Shown: positions 1 through 43,843, counted from the stretch's first letter. The stretch: DNA of 64,000 bases from Chionoecetes opilio (GCA_016584305.1 JACEEZ010024172.1:357126-421125); one strand, 5' to 3'. Notes: generated by a model not told the origin, from the sequence alone. A program made the numbers and translations.

Positions 1-202
1 GACCTTTTACCAATCATTTTTGACCTGTAACGTTATCTAAGCCTTCAATCGTAGTAAATGTGAGGTAGTAAGTGTGGGTATAGTTTCGTAGTAGTTTTGT
101 TAAAGCTTATATTGATGGGGGTCGTTAATGCTTCAAACTCGTTAATATTATTTTTTTTTTGCTACGTAGTTTGTGAGTTGTTAAAGGACTGCATTGCTTT
201 GT

Positions 203-382
203 CAGTGGCGTGGCTACCCATGGGGGGGGGGCACTAGGCAAACGGGGCCACTCTGATGCCACATAGAAGGGTATAAGGGCATATTCTAAGATCAGATCAG
301 TGGTGGGTATTAGAGCATTGTACAGAATACCCCAGCCATGGCCAGTAGGGGGCCACGTGTGCCCCCGATAGCTACGTCACTG
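203..382. mobile_element. Short MITE with CAGTGRCGT termini
   Basis: The left end CAGTGGCGTGGCTACC is an imperfect inverted copy of the right end (CAGTGACGTAGCTATC when reversed), enclosing G-rich sequence. Such ends are common in hAT-like elements. I see no convincing 8-bp target duplication. Confidence 0.5.
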
Positions 383-387
383 GACCA

Positions 388-700
388 ATGCCTTCCTTCC
401 TTCCTTCTTATGTTCCTATATTTGTGTGTGTGTTGAATGCCTTCCTTCCTTCCTTCCCTCTCCATATGTTTCTGTGTATATTCAATGCCTTAATTCCTCC
501 CTTTCTTCCTTCCTTCTTATGTTCCTTGTCTCCGTATATTCAATGCCTTCCTTCCCTCCTCACTACTTCTTATATTCATATATCCCTATGTTCCTCTGTA
601 TATTCAACATCCATCCTCCTTCCTTCCTTCTCATATGTTCCTATCTTTCTCTGTATATTCAGTCCCTTCCTTCCTTCCTTCCTTCCTTCCTCACTACCAC
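388..700. repeat. CCTTCCTT/GTATATTCAATG degenerate repeat
   Basis: Imperfect tandem units join runs of CCTTC with TATATTCAATGCC. The open frames across it are low-complexity Ser/Pro/Phe and not credible proteins. Confidence 0.6.
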
Positions 701-900
701 TTTTATTTACAGAAGACCGGGTTTTACACAACTATTATCTTATTTTTTTACTATGTTTCCTATTAACTAAATACAACACACGTACCCACATAGGTAGGTA
801 AGCAGGAATTGCCTTATGTAAATAGAAAGTGGTTTTATTTAGACTCATGCCATATGTCTCTGTATACTCAACACCTCCTATTCCTTCTTCCCCTCTTATC

Positions 901-995
901 CAGTGGCGGAACAAGGGGGGGGGGGGGGTAATAACGTGGGGGTTGCGCTCGGGGGGGCACAGGTGAATATGGAGGGCACCATAGTTTTCATTTAT

Positions 996-1026
<31 letters not shown>

Positions 1027-1034
1027 TATATATA

Positions 1035-1093
<59 letters not shown>

Positions 1094-1245
1094 TATATAT
1101 ATAAATTACAATTTGCTAATTTTTCTCAACATGTTAGCAATTTTTTTCATTCAAATAGGGGCACCTCTTGAAATAGGGGGGCACTTGGGGGGGGGGCTCC
1201 GCCCTAAAATGGGGGGGCAAGTGGCATCCCCCGTGTCCCCCCGCA
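901..1245. repeat. G-tract-rich transposon-like end with (TA)n
   Basis: CAGTGGCGGAACAAGG followed by G homopolymers at 901 resembles an hAT-type terminus. About 120 bp of TA repeats (about 997-1102) and more G/C tracts follow. No matching second terminus was found, so this may be a fragment. Confidence 0.35.
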
Positions 1246-2114
1246 GTCCCCTCAATTGTAAAATAAATGAGAATCCCTCAACAAGGTTTGCTGCTTTAGA
1301 ATCCACCCCTTACTTTTCTCCACTTATTCTGCTTAAAGTTAAAAATGGTATGAAATAGGCAATCTCCCTTCTCCATGTTCCATGTTCTGTAGCCTTCACT
1401 TCTGTTATCGGTGTTTACAAGGTATCAATACCATTACCGCCACAACAGTGATTTATGTTTTAATTAAGTACATGACTAACCAACTTAACCGACCAATAAA
1501 CAAACAAACAAAAAAAGCCAACCGGCATCCTAGGAAAAAGAAAAAAGAAAAAAAATCAACCGACCCCTGATCCGATACCAGGCTCGAAACTTGGACCGTG
1601 AGTCAGCCTCAGGAATAGTTTTCATTGAGTTTTCATAATAATACGGTATGAATAATGCTCAAAGGGTTTCAACATGACAACGCCATAACACCGTGATCAA
1701 TAATTAAATACATGGGCTACGTGGGCCGTGGCAGCAACCTTACAGCCGAACCCTGATCCCAAGCAGGGCTCCAAACTTTAGCGAGTCGGCCTTATAAATA
1801 CACTAACAAGTTGTTCCATAATTCTAACTATTCTAACAATAACCTGACCGGGTGTTTCATAGGAAGGATGAGACTGGTGGCTATTAAGACGGATGGGAAG
1901 ATAGGAATTAAAGCCAGTGCTTCGATCCTTACCAAGTTACCCTTAATGACTAAATGATCAATTATGAAAACTTGCACTACCAATAACAGAAAATATCAAG
2001 TGCCTCTGTTCTAATGTTATAATCGCATCAACGCCACAATTCCAACATCAGTGAGGGAATGATGAGTGACTTACGTGAGTTCAAAGCTACTGTACAATAT
2101 AAATTTATACTTAC

Positions 2115-2260
2115 CTCAAAGCCGGATCAGCGGAGCACACATCCTCCCTCTCCGATGACTGAGCACGTTCTGATGCGTAATTGGTCGTGGCAGATAATGG
2201 CTCGTCCATCCTGGCCTGTGATTGGCTGGCTGCTCACCCTCCTAACGCGCTCATTGGCTG
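2115..2260 (-). promoter_or_regulatory. Candidate leftward promoter and non-coding first exon
   Basis: On the minus strand there are three CCAAT boxes (2257-2253, 2225-2221, 2184-2180), then TCAGTC (2162-2157), which matches the arthropod initiator. About 45 nt later comes a perfect 5' splice site GAG|GTAAGT at 2115/2114. The arrangement predicts a start near 2160 for a gene running left out of the window. No coding sequence of that gene is visible here. Confidence 0.45.
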
Positions 2261-2453
2261 CCTGACTGAACAACCTTGGCACTACTTCACTTTTTTTTAC
2301 GTTGAAATGAAGCTCCAAACAGATATAAAAAAACGAAAAAATTGAAAATAAGATGAAGCAATCGAATATTACAACAGGAAATGGATCTGAGAATGTATAA
2401 TAGGAGGCTTTCAGGAGGGAGAAGAAGCGAAGGAAAAGTAGGAGTAGGGGGGG

Positions 2454-2853
<400 letters not shown>

Positions 2854-3197
2854 AGAGGCTGAAGAAGTAGTTTAAGATGAAAACGTAAAGACTTACCTAT
2901 AAGGAATAAAACAATAATCAATAGACACAGACACACAAAGGTAGAGAAATCAGGACTTAAAACACCAGGTAGTTAATAGTAATAGTGGGTAGTACTAGTT
3001 AGTATGAGGTAATTACTTCATGGCAGCATAACACAAGAGTAAACAGTTGAACATTCTTTATTATTATTCTTCGTTATACGCCATGTCTTCCACACACATC
3101 CATAGTTCACTTGACATCGCACGTTTTCTTCCTCATAGAAATGTCCGTTAAATAGTGATGAGTGAGGTGACACTTAAACATTACTTTACCACAATGA

Positions 3198-3263
3198 GCG
3201 GCCAGACAGACAGACAGACACACAGACACACACACAGACACACACACACACACACACACACAC
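3198..3263. repeat. (CAGA)/(CA)n microsatellite
   Basis: CAGA units grade into about 25 CA units. Confidence 0.9.
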
Positions 3264-3367
3264 GTACAATACATACAATCATATACACATTTCTCTCAAT
3301 CACAACCATCCCAATGAGCAAATAAATTCATCTATATATGTGTGTATCTGGCCCTGTATGTACATCA

Positions 3368-3591
3368 CCAAGGTCAACAACACTATAGTCGCCACTGCAC
3401 TAATGTCGCCAGGTGCCATATTATACATTTTAGCATCACTAGACTTTTATGTGCCACTGAAGACACGTATATAATATAAACTACTGTGCAAGCATCTTTA
3501 GTGGCACATATGTCTGTAGTGATGCTAAAATGCGTAATATATGGCACCTGGCGACATTAGTGCAGTGGCGACTATAGTGTTATTGACAGTA
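3368..3591. mobile_element. Palindromic MITE, TA-type 'GATAACAC' family, short form
   Basis: This is an almost complete hairpin of about 224 bp. AACACTATAGTCGCCACTGC on the left is mirrored by GCAGTGGCGACTATAGTGTT on the right, and GGTGCCATAT is mirrored by ATATGGCACC. It belongs to the same family as copies at 6.2, 18.7, 40.0, 43.8 and 55.6 kb. Confidence 0.85.
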
Positions 3592-3649
3592 CATGTACAG
3601 TAATCATGCTATCACTACCTGTAGGTTAATGATACAGGTGTGCTAATAA

Positions 3650-3930
3650 GGTGGGGGGTTGGGGGGGATGGGGGGAGCTCTCCCTGACTCCCCAATGCCT
3701 CACCACCAACACGGGAGGAGGGAAAGAGGGGGAGGTGGGGGGTTTCAAGTCGCTCCTCTCACTATCTACAGTGCTACCGTACATCATTTATCTCATGTTT
3801 AAGTAATAAATATATCTTTCATTCCTTGCTTCACTACTTCCCCCCCTCCTCCCCCTCCTTCACCCCCCCCTTGCTGTGTCTTGGCATGGGGGGCAGGGCT
3901 GCAGTCACCCCCTAACACCCTCCCCCGCAC
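3650..3930. other. G/C-homopolymer-rich spacer
   Basis: GGGGGTT and CCCCCC tracts and CTCCCC repeats with no credible coding sequence. Confidence 0.6.
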
Positions 3931-4104
3931 CCCTACACACCCTGGATGGACACTGATATACTGCTTACAAAAATAAATTGGAATTGCAGACATCTGTAAT
4001 ATTAGCTGCTTTCATAGTCAATAATTCTTCTCAATCTTATGAGCAAAATAAGTCATGTATACAAAATCTTGATAAAACTAATATCTTCTAATCTTTTTTA
4101 AACT

Positions 4105-4338
4105 CTAAAATCTATCCAAATTTGCTTCTACATATAACTGATAGGTCTGAGCAAAGAAAGTGGTTTGTCCCCTAAACATAATGACATCTCCCTCCTGAGG
4201 CAGGTGACCAGGAACTATACAGATGAGGCGAGGAGTTACTCCACGGTAGAGCTGTAATTTGTACATGTTTGGCACCTCATGGTAAGAACGATGACAGGGC
4301 ACTGCTGAGCCCGTCATCCTGTGATGCGTCACAGTTGT
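4105..4338 (-). CDS. Doubtful terminal coding exon, unrecognised product
   Basis: On the minus strand a good acceptor (AAATTTCAG) is followed by 77 open codons ending in TAG, including YKLQLYRGVTPRLICIVPGH and GDVIMFRGQTTFFAQTYQLY. The alternating hydrophobic pattern and G-D-V could fit an OB-fold strand set, but I do not recognise a family. A second open stretch with a GTAAGT donor (minus, about 5055-5130) could be an upstream partner. It overlaps the VKR 3' UTR. Chance ORF is a real alternative. Confidence 0.25.
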   Translation of the reverse strand, partial: TTVTHHRMTGSAVPCHRSYHEVPNMYKLQLYRGVTPRLICIVPGHLPQEGDVIMFRGQTTFFAQTYQLYVEANLDRF

Positions 4339-4441
4339 CTGAAATTTGCACAATCCTGACTTGGTGATTACCGAATGACTCCCACGACGCGTGTATGACC
4401 AGAATCAAAGACTATGAGGGCGAGGCGCGGCGCAGCAAACA

Positions 4442-4660
4442 CCCTCCACCTTAGTGTGGAGCAGCACACGCCCTCCACCTTAGCGTGGAGCAGCACACAC
4501 CCTCCACCTTAGCGTGGAGCAGCACACACCCTCCACCTTAGCGTGGAGCAGCACACACCCTCCACCTTAGCGTGGAGCAGCACACACCCTCCACCTTAGC
4601 GTGGAGCAGCACACGCCCTCCACCTTAGCGTGGAGCAGCACACGCCCTCCACCTTAGCCA
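4442..4660. repeat. 29-bp minisatellite, about 8 copies
   Basis: Units of 29 bp contain CCTCCACCTTAGCGTGGAGC. Each unit is internally palindromic (CCAC..TTAGCGTGG), so every copy can form a small hairpin. Confidence 0.9.
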
Positions 4661-5123
4661 ACATTTATACTAAAGTTACACTTCTGCTCTAGTCTGGACT
4701 TTATAAATAAATTTCAAGGCCGACATGCAAAGCATCCAGCCTTCACTGCCCTATGTGAACACAAAGCTGCCACAACACTGGCTTATCTGGCAACATCAGA
4801 TCTTGTCTCTAATAGTCACTACCACTCTCACATGGGTCTGTCTTCCCCTACAGGAGTACGCCGCCGCTCCTCTCACACCATAAATATCTCTGATATACAC
4901 ACACCAATATATAAAGAACTATTCTTAATAGTTCACACATCTGGTAAAGCAGAGAAACAATAAAAATTGCACAATACATTTTCACTTAAAATTGACTAAT
5001 CTGCCTTATTTTCTGTGCAGACAAGCACAAGGGTGAAGGGAACTACTTACATCTATGGCTTTGATACGTATAATGGCTGCCACGTCCTTCCCCGTCACGC
5101 TGAGGAGCGTCCAGCGGGGCAGG

Positions 5124-5129
5124 TTTATT
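5124..5129 (-). terminator. Candidate VKR polyadenylation signal
   Basis: TTTATT on the plus strand is AATAAA on the minus strand, about 246 nt after the VKR stop codon. It implies a 3' UTR of roughly 260-280 nt. No closer AATAAA is visible. Confidence 0.5.
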
Positions 5130-5374
5130 AATGCATTTTAGTTTTTCCTTAAAGGAAAACAATGAGGTCTGTGGTCCTGTGCGATAAATCCTTGGAAACT
5201 ACCGACGCTAACACTGCCTACAACTCCTTAGCACTGGTCCTGAGTATTCAAGTGTTTGTAGTCCGCCGCAACACCCGGCGATCACACACACGCCAGCCAC
5301 GGCGGCGGGATCACCGGCGTGGCAGGTTGCCTCGCAGCACTGGTCGGCACCGCGGCGCTGGGAGGAGAGCCGAG

Positions 5375-36916
<31,542 letters not shown>

Positions 36917-36964
36917 TGTGGTGGGGGAGGAGGGGGGGGCGGCTACCTGCAACTCTGCGTCATT
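36917..36964 (-). other. Candidate VKR 5' UTR portion of exon 1
   Basis: On the minus strand, CTCGTATTTCCAG is a good 3' splice site ending at 36965. It is followed by 48 nt before the VKR ATG, with one short upstream ORF that stops before the main start. This implies a separate upstream non-coding exon to the right. Confidence 0.5.
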
Positions 36965-36984
36965 CTGGAAATACGAGGAGAGGA

Positions 36985-37382
36985 AAGGTAAGTCAAGGTA
37001 AGTCATGGTAAGTCAAGATAAGTCATGGTAAGTTAAGGTAAGTCAAGGTAAGTCAAGGTAAGTCATGGTAAGTCAAGATAAGTCATGGTAAGTTAAGGTA
37101 AGTCATGGTAAGTCAAGATAAGTCAAGGTAAGTTAAGGTAAGTCAAGGTAAGTCAAGATAAGTCATGGTAAGTCAAGATAAGTCAAGGTAAGTTAAGGTA
37201 AGTCAAGGTAAGTCAAGGTAAGTCATGGTAAGTCAAGATAAGTCAAGGTAAGTTAAGGTAAGTCAAGGTAAGTCATGGTAAGTCAAGATAAGTCAAGATA
37301 AGTCAAGGTAAGTCATGGTAAGTCAAGATAAGTTCAGGTAAGTCATGGTAAGTCAAGATAAGTCAAGGTAAGTTAAGGTGAG
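36985..37382. repeat. 10-bp array (AAGGTAAGTC)n, about 38 copies
   Basis: The unit AAGGTAAGTC, with variants ATGGTAAGTC, AAGATAAGTC and TTAAGGTAAG, is an almost perfect 5' splice-site consensus on the plus strand. On the minus strand (GACTTACCTT) it is the sequence just upstream of the putative 5' UTR acceptor of VKR exon 1. Degenerate outliers continue at 37505 and 37665. Confidence 0.95.
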
Positions 37383-37776
37383 TTAATTAAGGAATGCAGT
37401 GAATATATAGACAATGATTTTTCTTCTTTAAAAAAAAAAAAAAAGTTCATCCTAGCTTCCTATAAAACTTCCTTCCACCCCCCCCCAATTTTTTTTTTTA
37501 TGTCAAGGTAAGTTCATTAAGTCTCATTAAGGAATGTAATGAATATAAAAACAAATTTCTTTTTATATTCTAACAGCATCGTATCCGTATCCATCGCATG
37601 ATTCGTATAGGATATTTTCATCCTAGCATTGTATATTCAATCCTCCCCCCCCCAAAAAAAATGGTAAGACAAGGTAAGGCAAGGTTAGTTAATTAAGGTT
37701 GATGAATTAAAGTTAGTTGAATAATATAAACAAGGAACTTTTTTTCACTCATTGTTTTATCCTAGTCTCGTATATT

Positions 37777-37779
<3 letters not shown>

Positions 37780-37857
<78 letters not shown>

Positions 37858-37934
37858 ACCTCCACTCACTCACTCACTCACTCACCACACTCACTCACTC
37901 ACTCACTCACTCACTCACTCACTCACTCACTCAC

Positions 37935-37978
<44 letters not shown>

Positions 37979-37990
37979 AAAAAAAAAAAA
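37780..37990. repeat. (CT)n/(CACT)n compound microsatellite
   Basis: A CT run, then CACTCACTCACTCACC units, then CT and a poly(A). Confidence 0.95.
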
Positions 37991-37999
37991 ATTCTAGAC

Positions 38000-38335
38000 C
38001 GATTTTGCTTATACAGTGACATGAGTACACTGAACACATAAGTTTTACGATGTTTATTCATAAGTTAATTCAAAGATAATTAAACTTCGGGCCTGAATAT
38101 AACCCTTTCAGCCTCATACATAAAACTAAACAAAAACAAACAAATCTAAAAATAAACATCAATATAACAGAGTCTAGATAACACAGTATTTTTATATTAT
38201 TGTTCTAAGTCACACACACGAATCTGTCTAGGGTGAAGGTTGAAATATTTACAATTAAAACTTTTACTTCAGAAATTACAACCATGACATCGCTAAGTCT
38301 TTCAAAGTTTACATAAGAGGGAAGACTTAAGTGTT
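38000..38335. other. AT-rich spacer, no feature seen
   Basis: Unique-looking sequence between microsatellites; no ORF, repeat or splice pattern I can support. Confidence 0.4.
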
Positions 38336-38344
38336 TCAGAATAT

Positions 38345-38790
38345 CAGTCCTTCCTTTTCTTCCCTTCCCTCTTTCCTCCCCTTCCCTTCCCTTCCCTTTC
38401 CTTCCCTTCCCTTCCCTTCCCCTTCCTTTCCCTTCCCTCCCCTCCCCTCCCCTCCCCTTCCCATCCCATGTATGACATACCTTACATTCCTCCCTTCCTT
38501 TCCCTTCCTTTCTTTTCCTTTCCCTTCTTTCTTTTCCCATCCCCTCTCTTTCCTTTCTTTTCCTTTCCTATCCTTTCCCTCCCTTTCCTCATCCCCATCT
38601 CCCCTTATCCAATATTGCAGTTCCTCCTCTCTTTCCCTCCCTCCCCTTTCCCCTTCCCTCCACGCAACAGTTCCTCCCTTCCTTTCCCTTCCTCCCCCTT
38701 CCACTCCCTTCCTCCTCCTCCTCTCCCTTCCCTCCACGCAGCAGTTCCCCTCCCTCCCCTCCCTTCCCTCCACGCAACAGGTGAAATCAA
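38345..38790. repeat. (CCTT)n pyrimidine tract with CCACGCAACAG units
   Basis: CCCTTCCCTTCC runs with three spaced CCTCCACGCARCAG motifs. Confidence 0.9.
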
Positions 38791-39117
38791 GAACCACCTG
38801 TTGAGGAAAGACCAGAAAGAGAAACACGGCAAAGATAAAAGCATAAGATAAGAATGCATTTTTACCAAGACAAGAACTAACATCTCTTTCTCTTATTCCA
38901 AAACATTCGTAAAATCCTTCAACAAAACACAAAGAAAATATACCCCACTTACACCTTTTCACGTGCCACCCATCTTCCCTCATTATGTAATTAACCCATT
39001 CTTTACCTGGCTACCTGAGTGACACCTTTAGTAAGAGGAAAAAACAACAACAATGTAACAAAGCGTCGTAGCGTAACAAGATTTCACTAAGGCAAGATGG
39101 GGGAGAAGAGTTATTTT

Positions 39118-39120
<3 letters not shown>

Positions 39121-39164
<44 letters not shown>

Positions 39165-39284
39165 CTTATCTACGACATGGCTATATTTTACGGCCAGACA
39201 ACAACAGCACCACCACCACCACTGCCCTGTCAACCCTCCACACACACACACGACCCTGAGAATCTGGCAATATCAAAACACTGA

Positions 39285-39337
<53 letters not shown>
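39121..39337. repeat. Two (CT)n microsatellites
   Basis: Pure CT at about 39121-39161 and 39289-39338, with CACCACCACC and CACACA between them. Confidence 0.95.
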
Positions 39338-39341
<4 letters not shown>

Positions 39342-39419
39342 CCTTCCCTTCCCTTCCTTTTCCTCTCCTCTCCTCATTCTATTCCTTCCATCCTTAATTG
39401 CATTCACCCTCCTTTTTTA

Positions 39420-39850
39420 TTTTCCTTTTTATCCTCTCGTCCATTTCTTAAACAAACTCCTAACGTTCCTTTCTTCATTATTTTCCCTACGTCCATTTCT
39501 TTAGTAAACTCCTAACGTTCCTTTCTTCATTTTTTTCCTACGTCCATTTCTTAGTAAAACTCCTACCTAATGTTCCTTTCTTCATTATTTTCCCTACGTC
39601 CATTTCTTTAGTAAACTCCTAACGTTCCTTTCTTCATTTTTTTCCTACGTCCATTTCTTTAGTAAACTCCTACCTAATGTTCCTTTCTTCATTATTTTCC
39701 CTACGTCCATTTCTTTAGTAAACTCCCTAACGTTCCTTTCTTCATTTTTTTCCTACGTCCATTTCTTTAACAAACTCCTAACGTTCCTTTCTTCATTTTT
39801 TCCTTCGTCCATTTCTTTAACAAACTCCTAATGTTCCTTTCTTCATTTTA
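39420..39850. repeat. About 52-bp minisatellite, 8 copies
   Basis: Units contain TACGTCCATTTCTTTAGTAA and CTCCTAACGTTCCTTTCTTC, with length variants. Confidence 0.9.
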
Positions 39851-40033
39851 TTCGTGTCTTTTTCGTTCCTAATTCAACCCATCATATCTAACCTCTTTTT
39901 TTCACTCAATGTCTTCCTTCTTTACTTCCTTTTTAATTCCCCATTCACTTTTTTCCCTATAATTTCTACAAACACACACATATTCTCTTCCTCCCTTCAC
40001 TTCCCTCTATAGTTTCCTCTCAAATCTCTTCTA

Positions 40034-40990
40034 TCGTAGATAACACTAAAGTCGCCACCTGCCCTAATATCGCCAGGCGCCATATATTACGAATTATAGT
40101 ATCACTACTGATTTGTATGTGCCACTGAAGATGATACACAGTAGTTTATATCATGACTATAATCTACCCTACCGTAGATAACAGTTAAGTCGCCAGGACA
40201 ACTTTTTTTTCTGTTTACAGACGTGTGGTGGCGTTAATACTTACATTTCTATATCCATGATTTCAGGAAAGTTAGAAGGGGCTATCTGGAGAGTCTGTGT
40301 CATTTTGTGTCTTCATCTGTGTCATAGTATGGCTATAAATGAACAAATTACAAAAATATCTACAAAGTGGCTACCAACAGTAGAGTCGCCAGTTAGTGTT
40401 TATTTACTGAGTGTCGTACCGCTGTCGTCGTCGCCCGAAAAAAAAATGCGTAGCGAAATTTGAAACCGTCTATACTTGCAGATACAAAGCATAAAACAAC
40501 GCTGAAACAGGGTAGATTTGATTATACAGTCATGATATAAACTACTGTGTATCATCTTCAGTGGCACATAGAAATCAGTAGTGGTGCTATAATTCGTAAT
40601 ATTTGGCGGCTGGCGACATGACTGCAGGTGGCGACTTTACTGTTATCTACGGTAGCTGTTTCAGTGTTGTTTTATGCTTTGTATCTGCAAGTATATAAGG
40701 TTTCAAATTTCACTACTCGTTTTTTTTTCGGGTGACGACGACGGCGGGACACTCAGAACATAAACACTAGCTGGCGATCTTAGTGTAGGTCGCCACTCGG
40801 GTTGATATTTTGTAATTTGTTCATTTATAGCCATAATATGACACAGATGAAGACACAAAATAACACAGACTCTCCAGATAGCCCCTTTTAACTTTCATGA
40901 AATCATGGATGTAGAAATGTAAGTATTAACGCCACCACACGTCTGTAAAGCAAACAAAAGTTGTCCTGGCAACTTTAGTGTTATCTACGG
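40034..40990. mobile_element. TA-type MITE long form, outer copy interrupted by an inner copy
   Basis: The left end TCGTAGATAACACTAAAGTC and right end GTGTTATCTACGG are flanked by TA. Subtracting the nested 40172-40652 copy leaves about 475 bp, the same length as the intact copy at 18.7 kb. Confidence 0.85.
40172..40652. mobile_element. TA-type MITE long form, nested inner copy
   Basis: CCGTAGATAACAGTTAAGTC to ACTGTTATCTACGG (481 bp), flanked by TA, inserted into a sister element in opposite orientation. Confidence 0.87.
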
Positions 40991-41084
40991 TAACATACTT
41001 CTTTCTACACTATCCCTTTCCTTTCCTCTTTCTACTCTTTATCAATCTCTTCATACACACTCAGTACATTCCTTCTCTTTCCTA

Positions 41085-41315
41085 TATTTCCCTTCGTACT
41101 ACCATCCAATCCCTCTTTCCCTTCCTTCCTACCAATCTCTTCAAATTTCCCTCCATTTTCCCATCCAATCCCTCTTTCCCTTCCACCCAATCTCTTCAAA
41201 TTTCCCTTCATTCTCCCATCCAATCCCTTTCCCTTCCTACCAATCTCTTCAAATTTCCTTCCATTTTCCATCCAATCCCTCTTTCCCTTCCTCCCTTCCT
41301 ACCAATCTCTTCAAC
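41085..41315. repeat. CCAATCTCTTCAAATTTCCC minisatellite
   Basis: About four units of ACCAATCTCTTCAAATTTCC and CCATCCAATCCCTCTTTCCC. Confidence 0.85.
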
Positions 41316-41741
41316 ATATTCCCCAAAAGGCGTGAATACTCTATATAGGTTATGGCTCCTTTTCCTCTACCTTCCTCCCTTTGACCTCTCTCCCTCCCGT
41401 CACTTCTTTCTGTCCCTTGGCCGGTCAGTTCCCTCAGGAGGCTTGCAAGGGAAAAGGGGCAGGCTGGGTAGACGTGTTTGTGACGAGTGTGTAGCTTTTT
41501 TGTCGTATTTTTAGAGGGCGATAGGGTAAATAGTAAATAGATGTAGAAAGCAGTGTAGGAGTGAAGAAAGTATTTATTTTTTATTATATGTTAACTGTGT
41601 ATGTTTTTTATTTTACTTTATTACCTTTCCTTTTTTTTCGCTATCTAGTCTACCAGTCTTTTTTTTTTTTTTTTATTTACAAGTCATTTTTTTCCATCTT
41701 CTCTTTCTTCCTTTCTGCCTTCCTACTTCCTCTCTTTGTCT

Positions 41742-41743
41742 TT

Positions 41744-41827
<84 letters not shown>
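41742..41827. repeat. (CT)n microsatellite
   Basis: About 42 CT units. Confidence 0.97.
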
Positions 41828-41829
<2 letters not shown>

Positions 41830-42045
41830 TGCAGTTTCTGACATCCTTCCTTCTTTCCTTTTTTTCACTTTTCTTCCTGTTTGAACTCGCAATTTCTGAA
41901 CTTTCTTCCTTTTCTCGCTCTAAATTTGGCCACTTTATTTTCTTCTTCTGCTTCCCTTTCCCTCCTTTCCTTTCCTCCCTGTCTTCAGTCTCAAAGCATA
42001 TGCTGAGATTCCTCTTATATATACCAAAAAACATATTTCTTTGGT

Positions 42046-42360
<315 letters not shown>

Positions 42361-42444
42361 AAATATTTTCTAGCCTACTCAAACTTCTAAAATTACAATA
42401 AAAATAAACAGTATAAAAAACCTCGCCTGTTTATATGATTCTGA

Positions 42445-42445
<1 letters not shown>

Positions 42446-42526
<81 letters not shown>

Positions 42527-42559
42527 ACTTGAACCACCACCACTACCAACCAACCCAGC

Positions 42560-42590
<31 letters not shown>
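42446..42590. repeat. (GT)n facing (CA)n
   Basis: About 38 GT units (42447-42524), a 38-bp spacer, then about 14 CA units. The inverted arrangement can form a hairpin. Confidence 0.95.
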
Positions 42591-42594
<4 letters not shown>

Positions 42595-42779
42595 TTTACA
42601 TTTTTCAGCGGAGGCAAAAATCCTTCGAGCAATCCTTCCCCTGAGCAGTGAGACGCACAACACGCCCACCCTCACGCCCCAGGGATTCACGGGATCTTGT
42701 TCCTTGTGGTGTTGTCAAGGGGCGCCTTCAGATCCTTCGGCCAGGACTCTTACCCTCAAGGATTCAACCACAGTCCTTC

Positions 42780-43340
42780 TTTTCCTCACTTTTTTTTCTC
42801 AGTTTCTTTATCTTTTCTGGATTTTTTTGTGATTTCTTCCATTTTCTTGTTACATTTTTGTCAGTTTCTTACTTTTTTTCTTTTTCCTTTAATTTTTGTC
42901 TCTCTTACTTGTTCATATTTCCTTTCATTTTTGTCCCTTTCAATCCCTTTTTCCTTCATTATTTTCTTTCATTTTTTTCCCTTTTTTAATTTTGTTGTTC
43001 TTCCTTAATTTTCTTAAATATTTGTCCCTATCTTCCTTTTTTTCTTCTTTTTTCCTATATTGTTTTCTATAATTTTTCCACTTTTTCTTCTTTTTCCTTT
43101 GATTTTTGTCCCTTTCTTCCCTTTATTTCTTTTTCTTCATGGTTTTCTTATATTTTTCTCCCTTTTTTCTTTTTTTTTTCTTCCTTCAGTTTTCTTACAG
43201 TTTTGTCCCTTTCTTTTTCAAATTTTTCCTTCGTTGTTTTCCTTAATTTTTGTCCCTTTCATCCTTTTTTCTTATCCTTCCTTCATTTCTTTCTTTCATA
43301 TTTGTTCTCCCTTCCTTCATTTTCCTGTTTCTCTATAGGT
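42780..43340. repeat. Degenerate T/CTTT-rich tract
   Basis: Recurring TTTTTGTCCCTTTC and CCTTCATTTT units; Phe/Leu/Ser ORFs only. Confidence 0.7.
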
Positions 43341-43371
43341 TAGGTTAGTTTCTTCTTCCTTTATTGCTTTT

Positions 43372-43373
<2 letters not shown>

Positions 43374-43438
<65 letters not shown>

Positions 43439-43472
43439 AATAAGACAAAACAAAGGTAAGGACATTCATCTC

Positions 43473-43536
<64 letters not shown>

Positions 43537-43605
43537 ACCACATATAGCACCTTCACAGTCTCGCAAAGGTGTGGTGGTGGTGGTGGTGGTGGTGGTGGTG
43601 GCGGT
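43374..43605. repeat. (CT)n, (CA)n and (GGT)n microsatellites
   Basis: CT at 43376-43434, CA at 43477-43532 and GGT at 43573-43602. Confidence 0.95.
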
Positions 43606-43843
43606 TCATCAAAGATCTGAATATTTATGTGTCTGTCAGTATTCCCAGAGAACAGCTTCGTTTAGTAAAACAGCAGCGGCGGAAGCAGCTGTGAGTTCCA
43701 CCGCTGAAGCCTCCTGTTACTAGCTATTAAAATGTATTATTAGAAATTATTAGATTAGATGATTAGAATTATAGATTTATAGATTATTACATTATTATAA
43801 TTATTATTAGATTATTACATGATTATTATTATTATTATTATTA

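Noticed and set aside
388..801. 137-codon plus-strand open frame (Pro/Ser/Phe-rich)
   Set aside because: Translation of CCTTC/TATATTCAATG repeats; low complexity, no domain.
1000..1110. TATA-box promoter
   Set aside because: Simple (TA)n microsatellite without initiator or exon.
37006..37006. Upstream in-frame ATG of VKR exon 1
   Set aside because: It would precede a likely 3' splice site and add 30 residues ahead of the signal peptide, which is atypical.
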